Below, one piece after another: positions 1 to 7,192 of a stretch of 13,165 nucleotides of DNA; position 1 is the stretch's first letter, and each line of letters begins with the position of its first letter. The stretch lies in assembly GCA_902787415.1 (NCBI GenBank), contig CADAGG010000015.1, forward strand, positions 1-13,165, read 5' to 3'. This DNA comes from a methanogenic archaeon. GTDB lineage: Archaea; Thermoplasmatota; Thermoplasmata; Methanomassiliicoccales; Methanomethylophilaceae. Made by a program: the position numbers and the translations under genes. The notes under the pieces are model-generated. The model was not told where the DNA came from. It saw nothing but the letters and a program-made list of their open reading frames with translations, and made no database searches.

Positions 1-1389
<1,389 letters not shown>

Positions 1390-1442
1390 TAGTTCAAATC
1401 CTGCACGAACGGTACCGCGCAATAAGGGTACGTATGAGTCCC

Positions 1443-1453
1443 CATATAAAAAG
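1443..1453 (-). promoter_or_regulatory. TATA box for the DEAD-box helicase
   Basis: On the minus strand this reads CTTTTTATATG, a good match to the archaeal box A. It lies about 58 bases before the ATG at 1389. A start site some 25 bases downstream would leave a leader of about 30 bases. The T-run is also the tail of the terminator-like hairpin of the upstream nucleosidase gene. Confidence 0.6.
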
Positions 1454-1494
1454 GGTTGGAGTGCGCCGGCAGCTGGACTGTCTGCCGGCGGCAC
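1448..1494 (-). terminator. Hairpin plus T-run after the nucleosidase gene
   Basis: GCCGGCAG (1465-1472) pairs with CTGCCGGC (1482-1489) around a 9-base loop. The stem extends outwards through C1464-G1490 and, with one bulge, GTG/CAC at 1461-1463 and 1492-1494. It begins three bases after the stop codon of the minus-strand nucleosidase gene. About 11 bases further on lies a minus-strand CTTTTT run. It looks like an intrinsic terminator, though archaea rely mainly on the T-run, so the hairpin may serve instead to protect the 3' end. Confidence 0.55.
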
Positions 1495-1496
1495 GT

Positions 1497-2297
1497 TCAC
1501 GGGGACTCGTGTTCCAGGAGATACATGACGGCGGCGGCCGAACGGGCGGCGGCGATCTTCTTGAACTCCTCGTAATCCATGGACGACGAACCGTCGGCCT
1601 TGTCGGATATGGCCCTGATGATGACGAACGGCACATTGTTGAGATAGCATACCTGGGCGATAGCCCCGCCCTCCATCTCGCAGCACAGGCCTCCGAAGAC
1701 GCTGGTTATGGCGGTCCTCTGCTCGTCGGTGTGGATGAACTGATCCCCGGTGCACACCCTTCCCTCGTGGACCTTCACTCCGACGGTGCTCTTGGCGATG
1801 GCGTCGACGGCCTTCTGCCTCAGGGCCTTGTCCGCTTCGAAGGCGTACTTCCCGGTGTAGGGGATCTCTCCCTTCTCGAAGCCGATGGGGCTGACATCGA
1901 AGTCGTGCTCGACCGCGTCAACGGATACCACGAAATCGCCGATGTCGAGGATATTGTCAAGAGAGCCTGCCACACCGGTGTTGATGACGGCTCTCGCATG
2001 ATACTTCTGTATGAGAATCAGTGCGCATGTGCCAGCGTTGACCTTGCCCATACCGCATTGGACCACCGCGACATCCTGTCCGCCGAGCTTTCCGATGTAG
2101 AACTCCATGCTCTCCACGGTCTCCCTGCGGTCGATCTGCATTGCCTCCTTCAGCGATGAGACCTCCTCGTCCATGGCCCCGATGATGCCGATGCGCTCGG
2201 GTTCGCTGGTTTTTCCCATAGTGTCTGCCAGGTGGACGCATCCTGCGGTCGCCAGGATGGCGACTAGCACGACGGTCATGACCTCGTAGGATTTCAT
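1497..2297 (-). CDS. mtnN: 5'-methylthioadenosine / S-adenosylhomocysteine nucleosidase with N-terminal export signal
   Basis: Cleaves the glycosidic bond of MTA and SAH to give adenine and the thioribose, as in the bacterial Pfs/MTAN family. The 266-residue product has GIIGAMDEEV at 37-46 (E45 corresponds to E. coli Glu12), GDQF at 184-187, EMEG with E209 (Glu174) and AISDKAD with D232 (Asp197, the catalytic acid), so the active site is complete. The core begins near residue 35. Before it sit a short charged start, a hydrophobic stretch (about 7-18) and TAGC ending at C20, a lipobox-like motif, suggesting a membrane-anchored or exported enzyme. The start at 2297 is chosen because a TATA box lies about 27 bases upstream; the longer frame to 2366 would begin upstream of that promoter. 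The sequence around 204-245 is very like clostridial MTANs, so bacterial origin is likely (inference). Confidence 0.9.
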   Translation of the reverse strand: MKSYEVMTVVLVAILATAGCVHLADTMGKTSEPERIGIIGAMDEEVSSLKEAMQIDRRETVESMEFYIGKLGGQDVAVVQCGMGKVNAGTCALILIQKYHARAVINTGVAGSLDNILDIGDFVVSVDAVEHDFDVSPIGFEKGEIPYTGKYAFEADKALRQKAVDAIAKSTVGVKVHEGRVCTGDQFIHTDEQRTAITSVFGGLCCEMEGGAIAQVCYLNNVPFVIIRAISDKADGSSSMDYEEFKKIAAARSAAAVMYLLEHESP

Positions 2298-2318
2298 GAC
2301 ATGGAGCAAGCGGGATGC

Positions 2319-2331
2319 CTTTAAAAATATG
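2319..2331 (-). promoter_or_regulatory. TATA box for the nucleosidase gene
   Basis: The minus strand reads CATATTTTTAAAG, an AT-rich box in GC-rich surroundings, centred about 27 bases before the ATG at 2297. This geometry implies a leaderless or near-leaderless transcript and fixes the start codon. Confidence 0.55.
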
Positions 2332-2538
2332 AGTTTGGGGACTGCGCCCATCTCGCTCCAGAACACGCGATGGAGGCCTACGGCCTGCTCGTCCTGTTCT
2401 CCGTATCGGGATTCGACGATGGGATTCTGAGGCCGCCGAGGGGCAGAACGTACTCCTCGCAGGTCCCGAGGTCATCTTCGGGTACGCCCCGTTCCCGGAA
2501 CTTCCCGGTCCATCGGATTGAAGAATGAGTTGTCTGGG
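2332..2538. other. Gap with coding-like composition but no assignable gene
   Basis: Between the ACT-protein stop and the nucleosidase promoter lie about 200 bases with no recognisable gene. On the plus strand a frame ending at a TGA near 2520 reads plausibly (SEAAEGQNVLLAGPEV, then FGYAPFPELPGPSD). On the minus strand a different frame is equally protein-like (GVPEDDLGTC, then EYVLPLGG). Neither has a convincing start or promoter, and I recognise neither. It may be a decayed gene or merely compositional shadow. Confidence 0.25.
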
Positions 2539-3225
2539 TCAGTTGGATCCGACGGTCTCTTCGGCGGACTGTATGCACTTGGTCAGCACGGTGTACGCGT
2601 TGATCATGTCGGGCTCGTTGACGATGAAGATGGTGTCGGTGTGGCAGCTGACGGTCTCCTCGAGGTTGATGCCCGCATCGGAGAGGTTGGTGATCAGGTA
2701 CGCGATGACACCCGCTGTGTCCACGATCTTCTCGGGGGACTTGACGACGATCTCCACCAGGTTCTCCCTGATCTTGATGAGGTTGAACCTTCCGACGGTG
2801 TCGATGATCCTGTCCTTGAGCATCCTGTCGGCGATGATGGTGACCGCCGAAGCGGACTGGACGCACTGCATGATGGAGTTCTCGTTCCACATGTCCTTGA
2901 ACAGGTTGTCCATCTTGTGGAGGACGGTCCAGTCGTTCTTGGCGGTGACGATGCACGTCTTGGTCCTCATCTCGAGCCTGCTGTCCTTGAGGATGGAGAG
3001 GATGCTGAGCTCGTGGTCGGTGGTGACGCTGAGCTTGGAGGCGTAACGCCTGCAGGCGATCATGACCGCCTCCTCGTTCTCGACCTCCAGGTCCTTCATG
3101 ATCATACGTGCCAGGGAGGAATAGTTGATGAGACCTTTCGCGACGCAGTCCTTGATGCTGGGGTGTGCGTCGATATAAATCCTGGTCCTCTCTGCGAGGC
3201 TCTCCCTGGACACTGGTTCGGACAT
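2539..3225 (-). CDS. ACT-domain protein, possible amino-acid-responsive regulator
   Basis: A 228-residue protein with no catalytic domain. Residues 156-218 form a good ACT domain: a strand (LVEIVVKS), a helix starting DTAGVIAYL, then AGINLEETVSCHTDTIFIV and a final helix (DMINAYTVLTKCI). Residues 87-135 look like a more divergent ACT copy (TKTCIVTAKND at 88-98, then SASAVTIIAD at 124-133). The N-terminal 60 residues (IKDCVAKGLINYSSLARMI) are helical and could be a small DNA- or RNA-binding head. ACT domains bind amino acids and regulate enzymes or transcription; archaea have related stand-alone proteins annotated as predicted regulators of amino-acid metabolism. The start at 3225 is preferred over 3270 or 3309 because the TATA box is centred 25 bases upstream of it. 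The gene is divergent from gltX. Ligand and target are unknown. Confidence 0.75.
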   Translation of the reverse strand: MSEPVSRESLAERTRIYIDAHPSIKDCVAKGLINYSSLARMIMKDLEVENEEAVMIACRRYASKLSVTTDHELSILSILKDSRLEMRTKTCIVTAKNDWTVLHKMDNLFKDMWNENSIMQCVQSASAVTIIADRMLKDRIIDTVGRFNLIKIRENLVEIVVKSPEKIVDTAGVIAYLITNLSDAGINLEETVSCHTDTIFIVNEPDMINAYTVLTKCIQSAEETVGSN

Positions 3226-3245
3226 AGGGTAGTAAACGGATGGTG

Positions 3246-3254
3246 TGTATAAAT
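3246..3254 (-). promoter_or_regulatory. TATA box for the ACT-domain gene
   Basis: The minus strand reads ATTTATACA, centred 25 bases upstream of the ATG at 3225, so the mRNA is probably leaderless. One arm of an inverted repeat overlaps its upstream edge. Confidence 0.65.
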
Positions 3255-3283
3255 GTCTATTGTCGGACATTGTGTCAATATTG
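3252..3283. promoter_or_regulatory. Overlapping palindromes, candidate operator
   Basis: AATGTC (3252-3257) and GACATT (3266-3271) form an inverted repeat with an 8-base spacer. Nested in it is the palindrome TGTCGGACA (3261-3269), followed by GACATTGTGTC (3266-3276) and CAATATTG (3276-3283). The cluster abuts the TATA box of the ACT gene on its upstream side, a position suited to a regulator. A hairpin-forming CCCGT/ACGGG pair (3285-3289, 3293-3297) follows. Function is inferred from symmetry and position only. Confidence 0.35.
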
Positions 3284-3334
3284 CCCCGTTTTACGGGATT
3301 TCTTATCAATTTGTTCCCCTAAACGTCCATCGGC

Positions 3335-3345
3335 CTAAAATATAG
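3335..3345 (+). promoter_or_regulatory. TATA box for gltX
   Basis: CTAAAATATAG is the best AT-rich box upstream of gltX, centred about 57 bases before the ATG. It predicts a leader of about 30 bases, which would contain the small hairpin at 3371-3383. Confidence 0.45.
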
Positions 3346-3370
3346 CGAGTATCTACGCCCGACTATAACG

Positions 3371-3383
3371 CCGGTCGGACCGG
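3371..3383 (+). other. Small hairpin in the gltX leader
   Basis: CCGGT-CGG-ACCGG is a 5-base-pair GC stem with a 3-base loop, 14 bases before the gltX start. It could tune translation or be incidental; no aptamer-like structure surrounds it. Confidence 0.3.
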
Positions 3384-3396
3384 ACGGAATGATACA

Positions 3397-5073
3397 ATGG
3401 ACAACATCAACGAGACCATCAGAAAATACGCGCTGCAGAACGCCGTATTCTTCAAAGGCAAGGCGAACCCCAAGGCAGTCGTGGGAAAGGTTCTGGGCGG
3501 ATGCCCCGAGCTCCGTGCCAAGAGCGCGGAGATCACCCCCCTCATCAACTCCATCGTCGAGGAGGTCAACGCCATGAGTCCCGAGGCACAGACCAAGGCC
3601 CTCCAGGAACTGGACGCCTCTCTCCTCGTGAAGGAGAAGAAGGAGCGCAAGTACGAGCTCCCCGAACTCAAGAACGTCGACGGAAAGGTGGTCATGCGTA
3701 TCGCACCCGGACCCTCCGGACCCCTGCACATCGGTCACACCCGCGTCTCCATCCTCAACGACGAGTACGTCAAGCGCTACGGCGGCGACCTCGTCCTCAG
3801 GTTCGAGGATACCAACCCCGAGAAGATCGACCCCGACGCCTACGACATGATCCCCGAGGACCTCGAGTGGATGGGCGTCAAATGCAACAAGAGGTACATC
3901 CAGTCCGACCGCTTCCCCCTCTACTACGACTACACCAGGAAGCTCCTGGAGCAGGGCCACGCCTACGTCTGCACCTGCGACGGCGACCACTGGAGGGAGC
4001 TCAAGGAGAAGGGAATGGCATGCCCCTGCCACGACCTCCCCGTGGAGACCCAGCTCGAGAGGTACGACAAGTTCCTGAACGGCGACTACGACGACGGTAA
4101 GGCCGTGGTGGTCGTCAAGACCGACCTCCAGCACCCCAACCCCGCCGTCAGGGACTTCGTAGCGCTCCGTCTGGTCAGGGCGCCCCACCCCAGGACCGGC
4201 ACCAAGTACATCGCCTACCCCATGATGAACCTCTCCGTGGCCATCGACGACCACGAGATGGGCATGACCCACGTCATCAGGGGTAAGGACCACCTCAACA
4301 ACACCAACAGACAGGAGTACATCTTCGACTACTTCGGATGGAAGAAGCCCGAGTACTACCACTACGGCCTGGTCCACATCCCCGACACCGTCCTCAAGAC
4401 CTCGATCATCAAGGGCGCCATCAAGGACGGGGAGTACTCCGGATGGGACGACGTCCGCACCGGTACCGTCCGCGCCCTGAAGAGGCGCGGCATCATGCCC
4501 GAGGCCGTCAGGCGCTACTGGGTCGAGGCCGGTATGAAGAGCGTCGACATCGAGTTCTCCTGGGACGGACTCTACAGCATGAACCGCGACGTCATCGACC
4601 CCGTCTCCAACAGGTACTTCTTCGTCGACAGCCCCGTGAAGTTCGACATCGACGGCGTCGACGAGATCAAGGGATCCGCGCCCCTCCACCCCGACCACGC
4701 CGACAGGGGAAGCAGGGACTACGACTTCAAGGCCCCCATCTCCGTCTGCCTCTCCAAGGAGGACTCCGAGCTGTTCGCCGAAGCCGGCAGGATCCGTCTG
4801 AAGGACTTCTGCAACCTCGAGTACGGCACCCCCGCCAAGTACGCCGGCAACGACGTCTCCATCCTCAAGAAGGGCGCCAAGGCCGTCCAGTGGGTCGGTC
4901 CCGACGCCATGAAGGCCACCCTCCTCATGCCCGACGGATCCGTCAGGGAGGGACTCGTCGAGAGCGCCTTCGCCAAGGAGAAGGGAGAGAGCGTGCAGCT
5001 CGAGAGGACCGGTTTCGTCCGCGTCTCCGAGAAGACCGCGGACTCCGTATCCTTCGTGTTCTCCCACAGGTGA
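3397..5073 (+). CDS. gltX: Glutamyl-tRNA synthetase, archaeal type
   Basis: Class I aminoacyl-tRNA synthetase that charges tRNA with glutamate; in archaea the enzyme usually also charges tRNA-Gln, later amidated by GatDE. The 558 residues match the archaeal/eukaryotic GluRS form in length and order. An N-terminal helical extension (1-90) precedes the catalytic domain with PGPSGPLHIGH (HIGH at 111-114), an insert with paired cysteines (C192-x-C194 and C209-x-C211, a plausible zinc site), HVIRGKDHL (292-300) and KTSIIKG (334-340) in place of KMSKS. The C terminus is the beta-barrel anticodon-binding region typical of this branch, not the helical bacterial cage. The start at 3397 gives the usual N terminus. 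Codon use is strongly biased towards C-ending codons, as expected for a highly expressed gene. Confidence 0.96.
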   Translation: MDNINETIRKYALQNAVFFKGKANPKAVVGKVLGGCPELRAKSAEITPLINSIVEEVNAMSPEAQTKALQELDASLLVKEKKERKYELPELKNVDGKVVMRIAPGPSGPLHIGHTRVSILNDEYVKRYGGDLVLRFEDTNPEKIDPDAYDMIPEDLEWMGVKCNKRYIQSDRFPLYYDYTRKLLEQGHAYVCTCDGDHWRELKEKGMACPCHDLPVETQLERYDKFLNGDYDDGKAVVVVKTDLQHPNPAVRDFVALRLVRAPHPRTGTKYIAYPMMNLSVAIDDHEMGMTHVIRGKDHLNNTNRQEYIFDYFGWKKPEYYHYGLVHIPDTVLKTSIIKGAIKDGEYSGWDDVRTGTVRALKRRGIMPEAVRRYWVEAGMKSVDIEFSWDGLYSMNRDVIDPVSNRYFFVDSPVKFDIDGVDEIKGSAPLHPDHADRGSRDYDFKAPISVCLSKEDSELFAEAGRIRLKDFCNLEYGTPAKYAGNDVSILKKGAKAVQWVGPDAMKATLLMPDGSVREGLVESAFAKEKGESVQLERTGFVRVSEKTADSVSFVFSHR

Positions 5074-5103
5074 AAGTCACATACCCAGAAACCCTTTACC
5101 AAA

Positions 5104-5120
5104 CCTCTTATTCATTTTTC
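5104..5120 (+). terminator. T-rich termination tract after gltX
   Basis: CTCTTATTCATTTTTC begins about 30 bases after the gltX stop in otherwise GC-rich DNA. Archaeal RNA polymerase terminates at such pyrimidine/T-rich tracts without needing a hairpin. Confidence 0.45.
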
Positions 5121-5136
5121 ATAACCGATTGAAAAT

Positions 5137-5146
5137 CCATAATAAC
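5137..5146 (+). promoter_or_regulatory. Weak TATA box for the D-lactate-dehydrogenase-like gene
   Basis: CCATAATAAC is centred about 26 bases before the ATG at 5168, the same spacing seen at the other leaderless starts here. The match is weaker than at the others. Confidence 0.35.
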
Positions 5147-5167
5147 GTGTGACGCCATCCACCCGTC

Positions 5168-6151
5168 ATGAAGGTCTTCGTCTACAACTTCCGCCGGTTC
5201 GACGAGGAGGAGTTCTTCGTGAGGTACACGAAGGAGATGGGCATGGAACTCGCATGGACCGAGGAGGCCCCCACCCTGGAGAACTGCGATCTCGCGGCAG
5301 GATGCGATTTCGTCTCGGTCATCACCACCCCCATCACGGCACCCATGCTCGACAGGTTCAGGGAGCTCGGGGTGAGGATGATCTCCACCCGCACCATCGG
5401 CTACGACCACATCGACCTGAAGCACGCGAAGGAGATCGGGATGGTCGTCAGCCACATCACCTACGACCCGGAAGGCGTGGCGGAGTACACTGTGATGGGG
5501 ATCCTGATGGCGGTCAGGAAGATCCGCGAGGTCATGGAGCACACCGCCTCCGGCGACTTCAGGCTCAACGGCCTGATGGCGGGGGAGCTGAAGGACATGA
5601 CCGTCGGCATCATCGGGGCGGGAAGGATCGGGAAATCGGTCCTGAGGGACCTCTCCGGCTTCGGATGCAGGCTCTGCTACTGCAACCGCAGCCCTTCGGT
5701 GGAGGCGGACAGATACGCCGAGAGGGTGGAGCTCGGTGAGCTCCTGGCCAAATCGGACATCGTCTCCCTGCACCTGGAGCTCAACGCCGATACCAAGCAC
5801 ATCATCGGCGACGATGCGTTCTCCAAGATGAAGAAGGGTGCAATCCTCGTGAACACCGCCCGGGGACCCCTGGTGGACACCGCCGCCCTTATCAGGGCGC
5901 TGGATTCCGGGAGGATAGGCTACGCCGTTTTGGACGTATTCGAGGACGAGTTCGGCCTCTGCTACAACGACTGCAGGGACATGGACCTCGAGGAGCGCTG
6001 GTTCGGCATCCTCAGGAAGCGTCCCGATGTCCTGCTCACCCACCACATGGCGTTCTACTACACCAACGCCGTAAGGGATATGGTCTACAACTGCCTGTAC
6101 GGCATGAAGATGTTCGGAGAGGGGAAGGAGGTCCCCCTCCGTCTAGCATGA
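5168..6151 (+). CDS. D-isomer-specific 2-hydroxyacid dehydrogenase, D-lactate-dehydrogenase-like
   Basis: Predicted to interconvert a 2-keto acid and its D-2-hydroxy acid, such as pyruvate and D-lactate. The 327 residues have the family length and two-lobed order. The Rossmann loop is GAGRIG (150-155), the catalytic Arg is R232 in NTARGP, the Glu is in DVFEDE (256-261) and the His is H293 in THHMAFYYTNAVRDM, which aligns closely with the TPHTAFYT-AVRNM segment of bacterial D-LDH and VanH. Two departures stand out. The acidic residue normally ending the second strand (NAD ribose binding) is replaced by N173 in CNRS, hinting at NADPH use. The Pro before the catalytic His is H292. The gene overlaps the Sel1-repeat gene by four bases (ATGA), so the two form one unit. 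Bacterial ancestry and the exact substrate are inference. Confidence 0.88.
   Translation: MKVFVYNFRRFDEEEFFVRYTKEMGMELAWTEEAPTLENCDLAAGCDFVSVITTPITAPMLDRFRELGVRMISTRTIGYDHIDLKHAKEIGMVVSHITYDPEGVAEYTVMGILMAVRKIREVMEHTASGDFRLNGLMAGELKDMTVGIIGAGRIGKSVLRDLSGFGCRLCYCNRSPSVEADRYAERVELGELLAKSDIVSLHLELNADTKHIIGDDAFSKMKKGAILVNTARGPLVDTAALIRALDSGRIGYAVLDVFEDEFGLCYNDCRDMDLEERWFGILRKRPDVLLTHHMAFYYTNAVRDMVYNCLYGMKMFGEGKEVPLRLA
6127..6140 (+). promoter_or_regulatory. Ribosome-binding site inside a hairpin, Sel1 gene
   Basis: GGAGG (6127-6131) is the only strong Shine-Dalgarno before the Sel1-repeat start at 6148, though its 16-base spacing is long. It can pair perfectly with CCTCC (6136-6140) around a TCCC loop. 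Since it lies within the last codons of the dehydrogenase gene, translating ribosomes would open it, which suggests translational coupling. Confidence 0.4.
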
Positions 6152-6804
6152 AGATGTCCAGAGCATTCACGTCGGAGGAGTACGAGCAGAAGGAGGTGCC
6201 CATAGTGATACCTCCCAAGATAGAGGAGACCCCCGACCACGACATCGTCATGAGGTACTCCCACGGCAGGAGCCTGGAGGACCCCAAGCTTCCGTACGAG
6301 ATAGGCATGGGCTTCCTGAAGGGGGAGGGCGAGTTCTTCCGGAGCGACGAGTTCGCGGTCAAGTGGCTGGAGCGCGCGGTGAAGATGGGCTATGCCCCCG
6401 CCATGGTCGCCCTGGCCGAGTTCTGCCTGAAGGACACCAAGACCTACGGTTTCCGCAGACCCGCCCGGCTCCTGAAGCAGGCGGCCGACCTCGGATCTGA
6501 TGAGGCGAAGGCGTACATCGACATGTCCTCGATAGACGATCCCTCCACCAAGAAGGCCTATACAGCATACCGCCTCAACGGTGAATTGGGCGATATCCCG
6601 GCATGTCTGGCACTAGCGGAGGGATTCGAGAAGGGCTACTACGGCAAGGACAAATCGAGGGCCGCGGCGACATGGTACATCCGCGCCTTCAAGCTCGGCG
6701 ATGCCGAGGCCGCCAAGAAGGCCCTCGCCCTGCACTACAAGAAGAGGGTCGAGCTCACCGAGGAGGAACTTTCGCTCCTCAAACCTGGCAAAAGCTCCCG
6801 ATAA
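6148..6804 (+). CDS. Sel1-like (TPR-type) repeat protein
   Basis: A 218-residue soluble protein of Sel1-like helical repeats, which act as protein-protein interaction scaffolds. Repeat units are visible at about 49-84 (YEIGMGFLKGEGEF, then AVKWLERAVKMGYAPAM), 85-120 (LAEFCLKD, then RLLKQAADLGSDEA) and 151-188 (LALAEGFEKGYYGKDKSRAA, then RAFKLGDAEAA), with a degenerate copy at 134-150. There is no signal peptide or membrane segment. The first 45 residues are charged and have no repeat. The start overlaps the dehydrogenase stop as ATGA. The stop TAA at 6802-6804 is the only non-TGA stop among the intact genes. Its partner is unknown; co-translation with the dehydrogenase suggests a scaffold or regulator for that enzyme, but that is only context. 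Confidence 0.85.
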   Translation: MKMSRAFTSEEYEQKEVPIVIPPKIEETPDHDIVMRYSHGRSLEDPKLPYEIGMGFLKGEGEFFRSDEFAVKWLERAVKMGYAPAMVALAEFCLKDTKTYGFRRPARLLKQAADLGSDEAKAYIDMSSIDDPSTKKAYTAYRLNGELGDIPACLALAEGFEKGYYGKDKSRAAATWYIRAFKLGDAEAAKKALALHYKKRVELTEEELSLLKPGKSSR

Positions 6805-6807
6805 CGG

Positions 6808-7124
6808 TCATCCTTTTCTGGCGAGGGTCTCCAAGACCCTGTCGTAGCACTCGGGGAGAATAGGGAGATCGGACATTATTTCCTCAGCGGTTTTCCCGGT
6901 CTCGGACATCTTCTTGGCGACGTATTCCGCGTAGAACTCGACCAGTTCGGACAGTTTCCTCTCAGAACCCTCTTCACGGCCTTCCTCACGGACCATCTCC
7001 ATCTCCTCTGCCAATGCACCCATAAGGTCTGCCTCCTCTATGGTAGTATCACTTACGTCGATATCATAGTTACGAGGAGTTCATCCGCCTTATCTTCACC
7101 CTGGAGCTTGCTGGTGAATTCTCC
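6808..7124 (-). pseudogene. Frameshifted, truncated remnant of an Rpn / PD-(D/E)XK transposase-nuclease family gene
   Basis: The minus-strand frame from 7023 to 6808 encodes 71 residues with the typical C-terminal tail of Rpn-family recombination-promoting nucleases: MVREEGREEGSERK followed by an amphipathic helix. The same frame stays protein-like upstream of that ATG (NYDIDVSDTTIEEADLMGAL), back to a stop at 7081-7083. In another frame, 7124 to about 7056 reads EFTSKLQGEDKADELLVT, also like this family (the EFT-KL segment before the tail). The two join if there is a frameshift at about 7056-7080. The catalytic N-terminal part, some 200 residues in relatives, is absent. A GAGGAGG lies before the 7023 ATG, so a 71-residue product is possible, but the pattern suits a decayed mobile gene. 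It ends three bases from the Sel1 stop, tail to tail. Confidence 0.55.
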
Positions 7125-7132
7125 TCAGGCCG

Positions 7133-7157
7133 AATAAAAACAGCAGACAGTCAGCTG
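7133..7157 (-). terminator. Short hairpin and T-run downstream of the DnaQ-like gene
   Basis: On the minus strand CAGC (7154-7157) and GCTG (7141-7144) can pair around a 9-base loop, followed at once by TTTTTATT (7133-7140). The stem is weak, but the T-run alone is a likely archaeal stop signal, about 50 bases after the stop codon of the DnaQ-like gene. Confidence 0.4.
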
Positions 7158-7192
7158 ATTAGAACGATCGACGACAACATGCCTGTTCGAAC

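Noticed and set aside
1434-2159. 241-residue plus-strand open frame over the nucleosidase
   Set aside because: It is antisense to a gene with a complete MTAN active site.
2298-2366. N-terminal extension of the nucleosidase to an ATG at 2366
   Set aside because: It would place the start upstream of the TATA box and put the signal-peptide-like segment inside the protein.
3226-3309. Upstream starts at 3270 or 3309 for the ACT-domain gene
   Set aside because: Both lie upstream of the TATA box at 3246-3254, and the extra residues have no recognisable conservation.
3319-5067. 582-residue open frame on the minus strand opposite gltX
   Set aside because: It is an antisense shadow of the GC3-biased gltX gene. 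Its low-complexity V/G/D/L-rich translation has no motifs, while the plus strand encodes a complete GluRS.
6808-7023. The 71-residue frame as an independent intact gene with its GAGGAGG site
   Set aside because: The frame continues protein-like upstream of the ATG and the sequence is only a family tail, so a remnant is more likely. The GAGGAGG also encodes Glu-Glu of that upstream segment.
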